DNA of 64,000 bases, taken from Quercus robur (lineage: Eukaryota; Streptophyta; Magnoliopsida; Fagales; Fagaceae). Below the pieces are notes generated by a model. It was given only the letters and a program-made list of their open reading frames with translations, was not told the origin of the DNA and did no database searches. Positions 43,321 to 53,588 of this stretch are shown piece by piece. The DNA lies in contig NC_065536.1 in assembly GCF_932294415.1 (NCBI RefSeq), positions 4,226,974-4,290,973 of the forward strand, given 5' to 3'. The position numbers were made by a program, and so were the translations under genes. Every line of letters starts with the position of its first letter. Positions within the stretch are counted from its first letter, which is position 1.

Positions 43321-44697
43321 TTGTGTACTTGGTTTCTCCATAGGCTTGGGTCCGAGGACCATGCAATGCCTTGGTTCTGTCCATTACTTGTAAGATGTCT
43401 TCTTTGTACTTGGTTTCCCCATAGGCTTGGGTCCGAGGACCATGCAAGGCCTTGGTTCTGTCCATTACTTGTAAGATTTTTTTTTTATACTTGGTTTCCC
43501 CATAGGCTTGGGTCCGAGGACCATGCAAGGCCTTGGTTCTGTCCATTACTTGTAAGATGTCTTCTTTGTACTTGGTTTCCCCACAGGCTTGGGTCCGAGG
43601 ACCATGCAAGGCCTTGGTTCTGTCCATTACTTGTAAGATTTCTTTTTTGTACTTGGTTTCCCCATAGGCTTGGGTCCGAGGACCATGCAAGGCCTTGGTT
43701 CTGTCCATTACTTGTAAGATTTCTTCTTTGTACTTGGTTTCCCCATAGGCTTGGGTCCGAGGACCATGCAAGGCCTTGGTTCTGTCCATTACTTGTAAGA
43801 TTTCTTCTTTGTACTTGGTTTCCCCATAGGCTTGGGTCCGAGGACCATGCAAGGCCTTGGTTCTGTCCATTACTTGTAAGATTTCTTCTTTGTACTTGGT
43901 TTCCCCATAGGCTTGGGTCCGAAGACCATGCAAGGCCTTGGTTCTGTCCATTACTTGTAAGATTTCTTCTTTGTACTTGGTTTCCCCATAGGCTTGGGTC
44001 CGAGGACCATGCAAGGCCTTGGTTCTGTCCATTACTTGTAAGATTTCTTCTTTGTACTTGGTTTCCCCATAGGCTTGGGTCCGAGAACCATGCAAGGCCT
44101 TGGTTCTGTCCATTACTTGTAAGATTTCTTCTTTGTACTTGGTTTCCCCATAGGCTTGGGTCCGAGGACCATGCAAGGCCTTGGTTCTGTCCATTACTTG
44201 TAAGATTTCTTCTTTGTACTTGGTTTCCCCATAGGCTTGGGTCCGAGGACCATGCAAGGCCTTGGTTCTGTCCATTACTTGTAAGATTTCTTTTTTGTAC
44301 TTGGTTTCCCCATAGGCTTGGGTCTGAGGACCATGCAAGGCCTTGGTTCTATCCATTACTTGTAAGATTTCTTCTTTGTACTTGGTTTCCCCATAGGCTT
44401 GGGTCCGAGGACCATGCAAGGCCTTGATTCTGTCCATTACTTGTAAGATTTCTTTTTTGTACTTGGTTTCCCCATAGGCTTGGGTCCGAGGACCATGCAA
44501 GGCCTTGGTTCTGTCCATTACTTGTAAGATTTCTTCTTTGTACTTGGTTTCCCCATAGGCTTGGGTCCGAGGACCATGCAAGGCCTTGGTTCTGTCCATT
44601 ACTTGTAAGATTTCTTCTTTGTACTTGGTTTCCCCATAGGCTTGGGTCCGAGGACCATGCAAGGCCTTGGTTCTGTCCATTACTTGTAAGATGTCTT
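43321..44697. repeat. 81-bp tandem array, 17 units, open on both strands
   Basis: The landmark GGCTTGGGTCCGAGG recurs 17 times from 43343 to 44640. First to last spans exactly 16 x 81 bases, and units differ only by substitutions. As 81 is divisible by three and no stop falls in the unit, the minus strand is open for 496 codons (43190-44680, a 27-residue repeat with MDRTKALHGPRTQAYGETKY) and the plus strand for 368 codons (43321-44427, repeat with TWFPHRLGSEDHARPWFCPL). I do not regard either as proven coding. Confidence 0.95.
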
Positions 44698-44784
44698 CTT
44701 TTTTTAAAGTAGTCTTTTCTCTATACTGATTTATTTTTCGAAGGTCAGCCCCTAGGCCAGGGAGGGAGGAGTTGGCTCGAGGCC

Positions 44785-44876
44785 GTAAGCCCCTAGAGCT
44801 GTCCGCTCCGTTGGCAGTGCAAGGCGTAGCCCCTGGAGCTGTCCGCTCCGTTGGCAGTGCAAGGCGTAGCCCCTAG
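44785..44876. repeat. 44-bp direct repeat beside the LARD primer-binding site
   Basis: AGCCCCTAGAGCTGTCCGCT and AGCCCCTGGAGCTGTCCGCT begin two adjacent 44-bp units, both ending GGCAGTGCAAGGCGT. They lie in the leader between the primer-binding site and the 81-bp array. Confidence 0.75.
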
Positions 44877-44988
44877 CAGAGGCTTATGGCGGAGCAACAA
44901 CTGTACGTCGCCGGAGATGGGAAAAACTCGTGAACCTCTGCTTGCTGGAGAGCTGACTCATGCGCCACCCATGCCAACGCGCAAGCCT

Positions 44989-45006
44989 TTCCCACAGACG
45001 GCGCCA
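44989..45006 (-). promoter_or_regulatory. LARD primer-binding site
   Basis: Read on the minus strand directly after the LTR and two bases: TTGGCGCCGTCTGTGGGA. This is the common TGGCGCCGT-type tRNA primer site of plant Ty3/gypsy elements, and it fixes the element's orientation. Confidence 0.85.
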
Positions 45007-45008
45007 AT

Positions 45009-45770
45009 TGTAGGGACACAAAATCTTTAACGGCCCAACAACGATGTTGGGCTCGCACACGGAAAGTCCCTCACAATAATATTTGTAGAGAGTGGGCTTG
45101 AAAGGCCAGCGTTGGATCATAGGGCGACGTTTCGAGCCGGACTATAGGTGAACCAATATGAGAAAGAGGTTTGGGCTGGATATTCAGGCCCTTCAATCTT
45201 GTATCTAGGAGGATTTGGCTCCTCGGATCATGTCTGAGGAGCGATGGTGCTGTCTCCGGTTACCCGTCGGTGTGTTTTTAGGTGGTGTCCGGCGTATATT
45301 ATCCAGGCATTCTCTTTCATCAAGTCTTTCTCAAGAAGCTAGATGGGAGACCCCCCCCCCCTTTTGGTCACATAACATTCTCTTTTATACTAGCCTACGT
45401 TCGTTGTCCTTCGTCCACGTGTAGGGTCGATCTTTCCAGGACAGATATCTGTCCCATCAGTCTAATCCCAAAATTGCTGGAGATGATCCATAAAGCCTAA
45501 GATCCCGGCTCTGTTAGGGGCAGTGTCATGTCAGGGAAGGGTATTAAAGACAACTTCCCCAGGATATTTTATGATCTTTCTAGCTTACTCGTGTTCCATT
45601 CCTATCCATGGGGTTTTGGACCTGCCGAGGACGAAACCGTCCTCGGCTGTGTCTTCGGGCCACTTTTTATGTCTCCTAGTTTCGAGCTTGGGCCCTGGCC
45701 TCCTTCAGTTTAGGACCGGTGGGTTTCCCATAAGTGCGTGGGCCGGACCCATAAACTATTGGACCCCACA
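45009..45770 (-). repeat. LARD LTR (5' LTR in element sense)
   Basis: It adjoins the primer-binding site on its left, so it is the 5' LTR on the minus strand. TG and CA termini are present, and the flank is ATAAT. Confidence 0.95.
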
Positions 45771-46439
45771 ATAATAATAATAATAATAATAATATAAGGT
45801 GCTAAAATAGATAATGTAACTTTTTAAATTGTTAAAAGTTAAATTTTTTAGTACATTTTTTATGTTTGACATTGGTTTATAAGTTCAACTTTTAACTTTT
45901 ATGTATAATCTTTTAAAACTTCTTTTTTTTTTTCTTTGTATTTTCTTACTTATTTCAAAAAAAAATTAATACACAAGTATATTTCAGCATATTTTCAACA
46001 AAAAAAGTTTAATCAAGAAGCGAAATTAGTTGTTTGCAAAAGGGCATCCTTGTGAATGACTGATAAATGACTCTCACTTGGTGTGACTATGGACTTGAAG
46101 TAAATATTGAATAGTCTTCAATTTGATTAAGTAGTAGACAAAGACTTAAGGCTCGTTTGGTAAGAGATTTATAGTAACGTTATTTGTATTTTTTAGAAAT
46201 ATGTGTAGGCGAAAAAGTGTGTAAAAAATACATGTAATATTATTTAAATATTGAAAACTATTGTTTAAACAATGATAACAAACGGACCCTTAAAAGTTAA
46301 GACATGGGCACATGTGGAGGACAAATAAAGAGGTAAAAAAAATTATAAAATATTAAAAGATTAAACCTTCTTATTTTTTGAATTAAAAGGATAAATGGGA
46401 TTGCTTTTTTTTTTTTTTAATGGGGCCAAATATAAAGCC

Positions 46440-46620
46440 CAGTTTTTGCTTCTTCCAATTTCTTTTTCTTTTAACGTTCTCTTTACTCTGTACTCTGCAC
46501 ATCTCCCTCTTTTTATCTCTTTCTCGCTTTCCCAATAACTATATTCTATAGCCAGCCAAACACTCTTAGAGGAGCTATCGAGAAAGATAGAGAGATCTCT
46601 CTCCATTCTTATCCCAAGAA
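46440..46620 (+). other. 5' UTR exon of WRN-exonuclease-like copy 2
   Basis: A pyrimidine-rich block conserved with 57100-57278 in unit B ends at a donor (CCCAAGAA|GTGAGT, intron from 46621). The matching acceptor is TTATGTACAG at 47304. Conservation of both splice sites between the two units supports a non-coding first exon. Confidence 0.6.
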
Positions 46621-47452
46621 GTGAGTTTCTCCGTGATCTCTCTCTCTCTCTATTTTGTGTGGTATTTTAGCTTGTGAATTGTTTGAAAATAGAGCTGTAT
46701 GTTGCTCACTTTGCATATCAGTTTCATTTGAAGCATGCATTATGTAGTCAGTTAAACCTCTCTCATGGAAGGGTTTGTTACTCTTTCCAGTAAAATGTTT
46801 GATATCTGCTACAAAATTTGGTTTATAGCATGGGCACGTACTTTTATTTGATGTATACGTAATTGTTTAAAATAGCTTGTGTAAATACTAAATTTCAATC
46901 TTTCACTCTCTACAGCTAGCTTTCCAAAGAATTGAAGTAGTTTTTAGTGCTTGAAATGAAGAAAGATCAAATTTGGTTTTAGTTCTATGATTGATTGGCC
47001 TATCAAATTTGCTACTGTTGACTTGAAAAAGATATTATAATTGCCACCAATTAAAATGATTTATACTTCATGTCAACTTAATTTGCCCCATTGAATTACT
47101 ATTTTTATTGAGCCTGGTTTAGGGATTTTGTTAATTCACCATTTTAAAAAAATTGATATAAAAATGTTAAAAATTGTTAAAAGATTAGGGTTTTTTTTTT
47201 TTTTTTTTTTCCATAAAAGTTTATAAAAATATAGTTTCTAAAACGTTGGCTTAGCGCATCTGTTAAAATTTTCCTTTATTATATGAGTTTCTTTTTATGT
47301 ACAGGCAACACTGGTTTGAACTAGTTCAACATGATGAACTACCACAATCATTCCGATCAAAAATGGGTATGTACGACATTGAAATAGAAGGTGCAAACGT
47401 TAAGGTAAGCATAGTCGATGATCCTGATTTGGTTGATACTAAGATGGATGAG

Positions 47453-47502
47453 GATCTTCATTACTATCTCAAAAAAAATAAAATAAAAAAGATCTTCATT
47501 AC
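47453..47502 (+). mobile_element. Tail-only insertion (26 bp) with 12-bp TSD in pseudogene exon
   Basis: GATCTTCATTAC at 47453-47464 and 47491-47502 brackets TATCTC followed by an A-rich run with two T interruptions. Unit B (58530-58550) shows the uninterrupted sequence. Confidence 0.88.
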
Positions 47503-47503
47503 A

Positions 47504-47553
47504 AACTTCAGAAAGGCGTTTCTCAAAAAAAAAAAAAAAAACTTCAGAAAGGC
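47504..47553 (+). mobile_element. Tail-only insertion (22 bp) with 14-bp TSD in pseudogene exon
   Basis: AACTTCAGAAAGGC at 47504-47517 and 47540-47553 brackets GTTTCTC and a run of 15 A. It lies only two bases from the previous insertion's TSD. Unit B and copy 1 lack it. Confidence 0.9.
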
Positions 47554-48423
47554 AAATTGTTGGACTCGACATTAAGTTTGTCAAAACTGATGGGAATTTA
47601 AATGAAGGTAAGTTTTTGCTTCTTTGTGTTGGGAGTCATTGCTTGATGATCAAATTACCCGACTCGGAGTCCATATCTGATACCCTTGGGCAGTTTCTGT
47701 CTGATGAGACTATTTGTTTTCTGGGTACCGGAATGAGCAACAAAGTTTCAGAGCTAGGCAACTTTTATTTTTGTACACACGGAACAATGTTTGGCAAATT
47801 TAGATTAAGAGTACAACAAAGGCTGTCTGTAAATACAGGTGTTGAAGTAGGCTTTTTGGCTGCTAAAATCCTGAAGAAACCCAATGTTGAGAATTATGGA
47901 TTAGCAGAGTTGGCAGGTGAAGTTGGAATGGATATAAAGGAACCAATTGGTGAATGTCCTGACTGGAATGCTAAGGTGTTCTCACATGAAGAGGTCAAGT
48001 ATGCAGTGCACAATGCCTATACTTCTTATGTTATTGGGAATAAGCTCTTTGATATGCTCTAAGCCTCTAAGGCCATCTTGTCTATGGGTTTGACTGCTTT
48101 AATTCTGTGTTGTTATATTTGTTATATATGCTAATGTTGCATGTGATTTGTGTAATTCGAACTACTTTAATGAAATTTCTGGTTGTGCTCGGTTTGTCCT
48201 AAATCATATATAATAATTTATTCTGCTTCAATCTTCTAATAGAGAAAGGTCTCAAAATTTCTGAGTTAATAATTATTTGTCTTGGGATTTCTCCAAAATT
48301 GTGGAACAATAGAAATCCAACTCAATTGAAATCTTCAATGAGTGTATCGAATCATCATTGATTATCATTTTGACAACTTGAAATTTGAACTTTTTAAAGC
48401 TGGTTTAGCACACAGTAGATTGT

Positions 48424-49520
48424 CAATGTTTGTCTCCTAATCTCTCATATGGACATGCGCAAAACTGAAAGCTCGAAAATATGTTAAAAACACAAGAGTT
48501 GTTTAGACTCCTAAATTAAAGTTACGGTTTGATAAATTTTACACTAACTTAATACTAAATGCAGAAAAGTGTAAATGTGAGTAGATAAACAAACAAGCTA
48601 CTCTAATTCATAATCAAGACAACACAACAGTAAAATGGAATGTAAAAGAGTAGGGAAGAGAGATGTAAACACAAGATAACACGCCGATGTGTTTTCGAAG
48701 AGGAAACCGAAGAACTCGGCGAAAAACCTCTCCGCCGTCCTCCAAGCGGTAATCGATTCACTAGACAATTAGTTGGGATACATGGGTTAGCAAGAGACCC
48801 TCCAAGCCTAATCTGCCCGATATACCTAAGCCCTCCAAGTTCCTACTCTAATAAGGCTTCTCGGAACCATGTCTTGTTTAGCTCTTCGGATCCCGCAACA
48901 AGTACCATATTGCATCTGCCATCCTTGGCTTCTTCCAATACTTCCCAGCAGCACCAAAATATCACTTGACACTCTGAAAGGGTGTGGTAAGTGTTTGGGC
49001 TATCAACCTCTCAATGATATGGAAATGGAGAGGTAGGAGTTGAGGAAAATCCACAAGCAATTGTGTAGAGGGTTGTGGGTATAACAATCTCTAACTCTCA
49101 AGGTTTGTTCTCTCTGAAGTACTCCTCAACATTTGTGGGTATATATAGTATGGGTACAGAAAGTGTGTATCAGATAGCACAGTCTGGCAAAACAGAATGT
49201 TTCGCCGGTGTCTCACGGGAAGACCTTACCCGTGAGATATTGCGAAACACAACTATCTCCATCTGTACTGACTCTTCACATTCCAGTCATGTGCAGGGCA
49301 CATGCATCACTTCGCCAGATTCTAAGTCGCGAGCTACCCGCGAAAACCTCTTCAGTCTTCAACAGCTTGAGTCTTTACACTGTCTCTCTCTATCACACAA
49401 CCCTTACAATTAAATTCCACAATAATATAGGGTACAAAAGATTGAATAAAGTTATAATCAAATTTGGCACGAAATTGAAGCTAACAAAACATATAGTTGT
49501 AAATTACAACTTCACAAAAA
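48424..49520 (-). repeat. LTR-like repeat, copy 1, at the end of unit A
   Basis: Shares GAAGAGGAAACCGAAG, ACCTCTCCGCCG, CCTCCAAGCGGTAA, TTGGGATACATGG and GACCCTCCAAGCCTAATCTG-type phrases with 59409-60555, and ends with AATTTGGCACG as that copy does. It has no internal region. It looks like an old solo LTR read on the minus strand. Divergence from the second copy is much greater than that of the surrounding duplicated sequence. Confidence 0.55.
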
Positions 49521-50240
49521 CAATTTCTCTCTTTCAACATGCCTTCACCATGTACCACTTCACTCAAGGTTAATTAAATTCATTTTTTTTTTTATTATCT
49601 CTTTTTGTTATATTTTATACATAAACTATATATTTGATTCTCTGTACAAAATTAATTTTAATTTTGTTAGTACTAATTCATTGAATTATTGCGTTGAATA
49701 TGTCTTCATTTGAGCAAATTGAGACTAATAGGTGATAACCATAAAGTTGTAATGGACTAATATTACATAAGATAAATTAGATTATATTGTTGAACGCTCT
49801 AACTTTATATCATTTTTACCCCATTTTAATTTTATTTTGTAGATAATGTTTCTTTTATTTGTAAATAGTTTTTAGTTAGAAGTTTATTAAAAAATATCAA
49901 TTTGAATATGATAAATTAGGGAGGGGGGGGGGGAGTAGGAAGAGAGAGAATAGAGAAATATTTTAATATGATAAATTTGTTACTTGGAACATTAAAATAT
50001 AAGATAAAATTTATATGAAAGCTCCAAGAATTCATTAAAATAAAAAATTTAAAAAGAAATGAAAAAAAAAATCATAATGATATCCAGGCTTATGATATAA
50101 CCATTCTAAATTCTTTTTTCTAAATGCATGTCACTTACAAAATTTCACTAAACTACGAATGGAAATATCGCTAAATTACAATACTCATTATCTTTTGTGA
50201 GTTAGGAAAGTAACAATAGACCATTGACATGATAGATTAG
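49520..50240. other. AT-rich spacer between duplicons
   Basis: An 11-G run lies at 49923-49933. No gene or element that I can support. Confidence 0.4.
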
Positions 50241-50739
50241 TATATAACACTGATGTTTTGTGCCAGTTCAAATATCAGCCATATCAAACTTGTTTTGGTT
50301 GTACTGAAGATTATATCAAATTTCGGCCAATAAATGCATACCGGCCAAAATTAGACAAACACTTTCCCTTGTATTTTTTCTTACCTTGACATCAAATATG
50401 TCCCTTATTAGGATCTGACCCCTTTCTCTCCTCTTCTTCTTTTTCTTTGTTTGTTCTCTACTTTTTTCAAATTTTCGACTCTGCATGTGTCTTTGGCATT
50501 GCACCCTTGCATGTTCTCCATCTCTCTCTTACTGTAATTTTTTTTTTTTTTTTTGAGAAAGAAACATCATCAACCTTTATTAAGAAAATCCAGCTAAATC
50601 AACTTGGATGACTGAAAAACATTGTGGTGGAACATTCTCCATCCACACAACTGAGTCTGAGATATGCGCAGCATATCTAGCCAGACTGTTAGCAACCTTA
50701 TTACCTCTCTTAACATGAGAGTAACGTAATTGATTAAAA

Positions 50740-51300
50740 AAACAAGAGCATCAATGTACATCATCTAGCAGTGACCCACAAAAGGACAGCATAGTTTCAA
50801 TCTCATCCGGTGTATAAGCTTGCGAAATTAGTTGCGACAAAGAAGTGATAACCGATCCATCACTGTTGCGAACAACCACAATAACTCCCAAATAGTTCAC
50901 CCCTGAAAAAATTCTTCCATCAAAGTTTACCTTCACCAAAGTTGTCGGTGGAGGATGCCAAAGAGCTCAAGGTTGTGGACGATTGAGCTGAGGATGCTGG
51001 TTGATATTGAGGAACTATGCCAGTCGTTGTTCACACTCTTGAATCATCTGCTGCAGGTTGCAACACGGCAAATACAAGCGGGTCTGACTCCTGTTGGTCC
51101 ATATCGCCCATGCCGTGAATGCAAACAAAACTGGCTATTGGTGATTCTGCATAATCCAAGACAGCAACTCCCTGAAGTCCAGAAACTGTTTGGAAATTTG
51201 GCAAGCCCAGAAATCACTGTTTAGCCACACTGTGTAAAGCAAAGGACACAACCAAATTGCATGGAGGGAATGCTCTTTCGTTTCACAGCCTCTATTTCAG
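50740..51300 (-). pseudogene. LINE ORF2 remnant: zf-RVT linker and RNase H domain
   Basis: On the minus strand about 50751-50945 reads VKVNFDGRIFSGVNYLGVIVVVRNSDGSVI, the start of the RNase H domain (RVT_3) found at the end of plant L1 ORF2, with the first catalytic Asp in NFDG. Upstream, 51000-51300 contains WACQISKQFLDFRELLSWIM and AWAIWTNRNQTRLH-type stretches from the linker. Stops and frameshifts interrupt it. Confidence 0.8.
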
Positions 51301-51487
51301 TGAAGGTCGTCAATGATGGTCCATCGCACCAAATTCTACTTTGTCGGTAGGGATTTTCGGCAAGCAGGCCAAATAAAACTTTTTATCTTATTTAGAACTT
51401 AAGAGTGTCCAAATCCCCATCCAAAGGCTTTTGTCTTGTAGCTCAATTTCCTGCACTATGCAGTCTAGCCTTACTTCATCGGCAAGC

Positions 51488-52600
51488 AGTGGCGACTTTC
51501 AGGGTGTTTCTCAACAAGCATAAATTACACAATTTAATAAAAATGAAAAATTTGTTTCTCACCGTGGTCAAACCGTGACGATGTCATAATTAATCTAATA
51601 ATTAATTAATATGAAAATAAATAAAATAATTATGTAAATTTTAACAATCTTAACAAAAACAATATTTAAAGATATTAAAAATATATCTTGATTAAAGATC
51701 TAGAAGATATTTCTCATAATTTACTACAAAAATTAATAAATGTCCTCTAATTATTTAAGATATTCTGTTAAATTTGTAATTTACTAATATAATTAGCCAA
51801 ACTATTAATCTATTAACCAAACTACTAATATATAAGATATTCTACTCATCCCTAGCATAGAGTTGAAACTATCAATAACATTACATGTATTATATTTATA
51901 TACATTCAAAGGCCTTCAAAAAGTAATATTTATTTCATTAATATATATATATATATATATTAAAGTTTGAAATGGTAGCAGGTATTCAACTATTTTTTTT
52001 GAGAGTAGCAGATATTCAACTAGACTAAAACACATTTTTCAAAACTAAAATACATGTCAAAGTCACATGAAAACAGGTGTGTGGCATTGGAATTTTTTTG
52101 TTTTAAAAAATATAAAATATCTCATCTTTATCTCATCCCACACAATAAGAAACACAAACACGTTGATCTCTTCTGAAGCTGTCTTTCTCCCATCCTCTTT
52201 GTCTCTGTTTCTGTTTTTTTTTTGAGAATCTCACCTCTTAGTCTCTCATACAACAAGTAGATTAGAGCACACATCTCTTCCTCTATAACCTTTCTTCCTA
52301 AGCAAACTGATCTATCAATGGTAGATCTAACATCTATCTAAGGTTTGAGCTTTTGGTGAAGATGAACAAGCCCAGTCACCGGCCATTTTCAGTGAAGATT
52401 TCTGTGTGAGGAACCATGAGAACCGTGAGGTTTGAGCTTTTTTTTAGGGTGTTCTTAATTTTGATTGAGGGTGTTCCCAAATTTTTTTTTTAAGGGTAAA
52501 CAAATAAAAAAATTTTAATTATTATATATAATTTTTTTTTTTTTCAGGTCAGGGTGTTCCTAGGAACACCCTGACCTGAACGTGGCGTCGTGTCTGCAAG
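51488..52600. mobile_element. DNA element nested in the LINE, with 38-bp perfect palindrome
   Basis: It begins CAGTGGCGACTTTCAGGGTG and ends near CGTGGCGTCGTGTCTG, with inverted-repeat resemblance. LINE-like sequence lies on both sides. Positions 52545-52582 are a perfect palindrome centred on CCTAGG, with arms containing CAGGTCAGGGTGTTCC; the same GGGTGTT phrase occurs at the left end. No TSD is certain and no transposase is visible. A tail-only insertion with an 18-bp TSD lies inside at 51975-52022. Confidence 0.6.
51975..52022 (-). mobile_element. Tail-only insertion (12 bp) with 18-bp TSD
   Basis: GTAGCAGGTATTCAACTA (51975-51992) and GTAGCAGATATTCAACTA (52005-52022) differ at one base and bracket only TCTC plus eight A, read on the minus strand. 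It is the smallest of the series. Confidence 0.78.
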
Positions 52601-52816
52601 TGTTTTGGCTATAAACACTACAGAGGGATTTTTTGCTCGGATAATATTTCCAAGCTCCATCCCTGTATGTAGGATCCTAAGCTCATGACAGTTCCATACT
52701 CAAAGATTCATGATTCTTGGCAGGGCTGATTACCAGTCTCCGCCAATATAGAATGTAAGACCCCATCCTCCCTTAAAACCTGCTTTTTCTTGCGAGGTAA
52801 TTCAGAAGGACCTTCA

Positions 52817-53065
<249 letters not shown>

Positions 53066-53584
53066 TCAGACTTCAAACAAATCGGGGAAGGCAGCTGTCC
53101 CATGAATATTGGAGTTATGACTTTCCAAAAATTGTGAGCTTTCAATGGTACTATTGATTACGGAATCTTTTGGTTCCCATACGTTTTGCGTTACAATTGG
53201 AGAGTCCAAAGTAATGGTTTCATCTCTTGAATGCTTCTGCAAGACGTCTCTTGGAGTTTCTAACTTGCTCACCGCCGTTGGACAATGAACAGGAATCGGA
53301 TTCACATCATTCATCACTACTGGTTCAGCCTCAACACCAGTGTCATGATCGGTAGGTTTCGAAGACGAGCATTGTTTCAATTTGAAAAAACCTGGAATAG
53401 AGACGAAAGCCTTCTGTGAAGAAACAAAAGGCGAGGCTCGAAGAGTGGGTTCGTATTGCTTTTGATTGGCAGTTAAGCGACCTTCGCTCTCTAGCCATAG
53501 ATCACAATCCCTATCATCATGTTCAAGACAGCCACACCAGTAGCAAATATTTGGAAGGTGCTCATATTTGAAAGTTATCCACAT
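53066..53584 (-). pseudogene. LINE ORF1 fragment with CCHC zinc knuckle
   Basis: The fragment begins [20 protein letters not shown] and continues HDDRDC, which is the CX2CX4HX4C knuckle at the C-terminal side of plant L1 ORF1 RNA-binding proteins. It is followed by a low-complexity tail. The N-terminal DUF4283-type domain is missing because the element starts here. Confidence 0.88.
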
Positions 53585-53588
53585 GGTT

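Larger units (their letters stand above)
39530..45770 (-). mobile_element. Non-autonomous LTR retrotransposon (LARD), complete, 5-bp TSD
   Basis: Two long terminal repeats (39530-40294, 765 bp; 45009-45770, 762 bp) flank a 4.7-kb interior with no gag or pol, which defines a LARD. The 5-bp TSD ATAAT lies at 39525-39529 and 45771-45775. On the minus strand the LTR begins TGTGGGG and ends CCTACA. The primer-binding site is at 44989-45006 and a purine tract at 40295-40306, so the element reads right to left. The LTRs differ by about eight substitutions and a C-tract length, so insertion was recent. It landed in an (ATA)n microsatellite that survives, empty, in unit B at 55386. Confidence 0.95.
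47305..48062 (+). pseudogene. WRN-exonuclease-like copy 2, broken by two tail insertions
   Basis: The second exon encodes MYDIEIEGANVKV, then VGLDIKFVKTDGNLNEGKFL, FLGTGMSNKVSELG and YAVHNAYTSYVIGNK, clearly the same protein as copy 1. The reading frame is broken by small deletions near 47336 and 47450 and by two tail-only insertions at 47465-47490 and 47518-47539 with their TSDs. The 3' half stays open to 48062. The catalytic residues are lost as in copy 1 (Exo I D-I-K, Exo II K, Exo III N), so catalysis was gone before the copies split. The region 47770-47830 differs strongly from the other copies. Confidence 0.88.
35585..48480 (+). repeat. Segmental duplication, unit A
   Basis: With insertions removed, the unit is collinear with 50240-59410. 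Shared blocks are 35585-35693/50240-50335, 36639-36840/50330-50530, 36880-37288/53590-54250, 38381-39529/54255-55385, 45771-46100/55386-55697 and 46100-48423/56884-59408. Unit A has three inserted elements (35694-36638, about 37289-38380 and 39530-45770) that B lacks. A carries WRN-exonuclease-like copy 2 at its right end. Confidence 0.9.

Noticed and set aside
43321-44427. 368-codon plus-strand open frame in the LARD array
   Set aside because: It mirrors the minus-strand frame because the 81-bp unit has no stop in either. It runs antisense to the element and has no gene signals, so I report the array and not a gene.
43321-44697. CRISPR array
   Set aside because: Units are contiguous with no unique spacers, in a plant LTR element.
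45771-45795. (ATA)n as part of the LARD end
   Set aside because: The 5-bp TSD and the same microsatellite at the empty site in unit B show it is target DNA.
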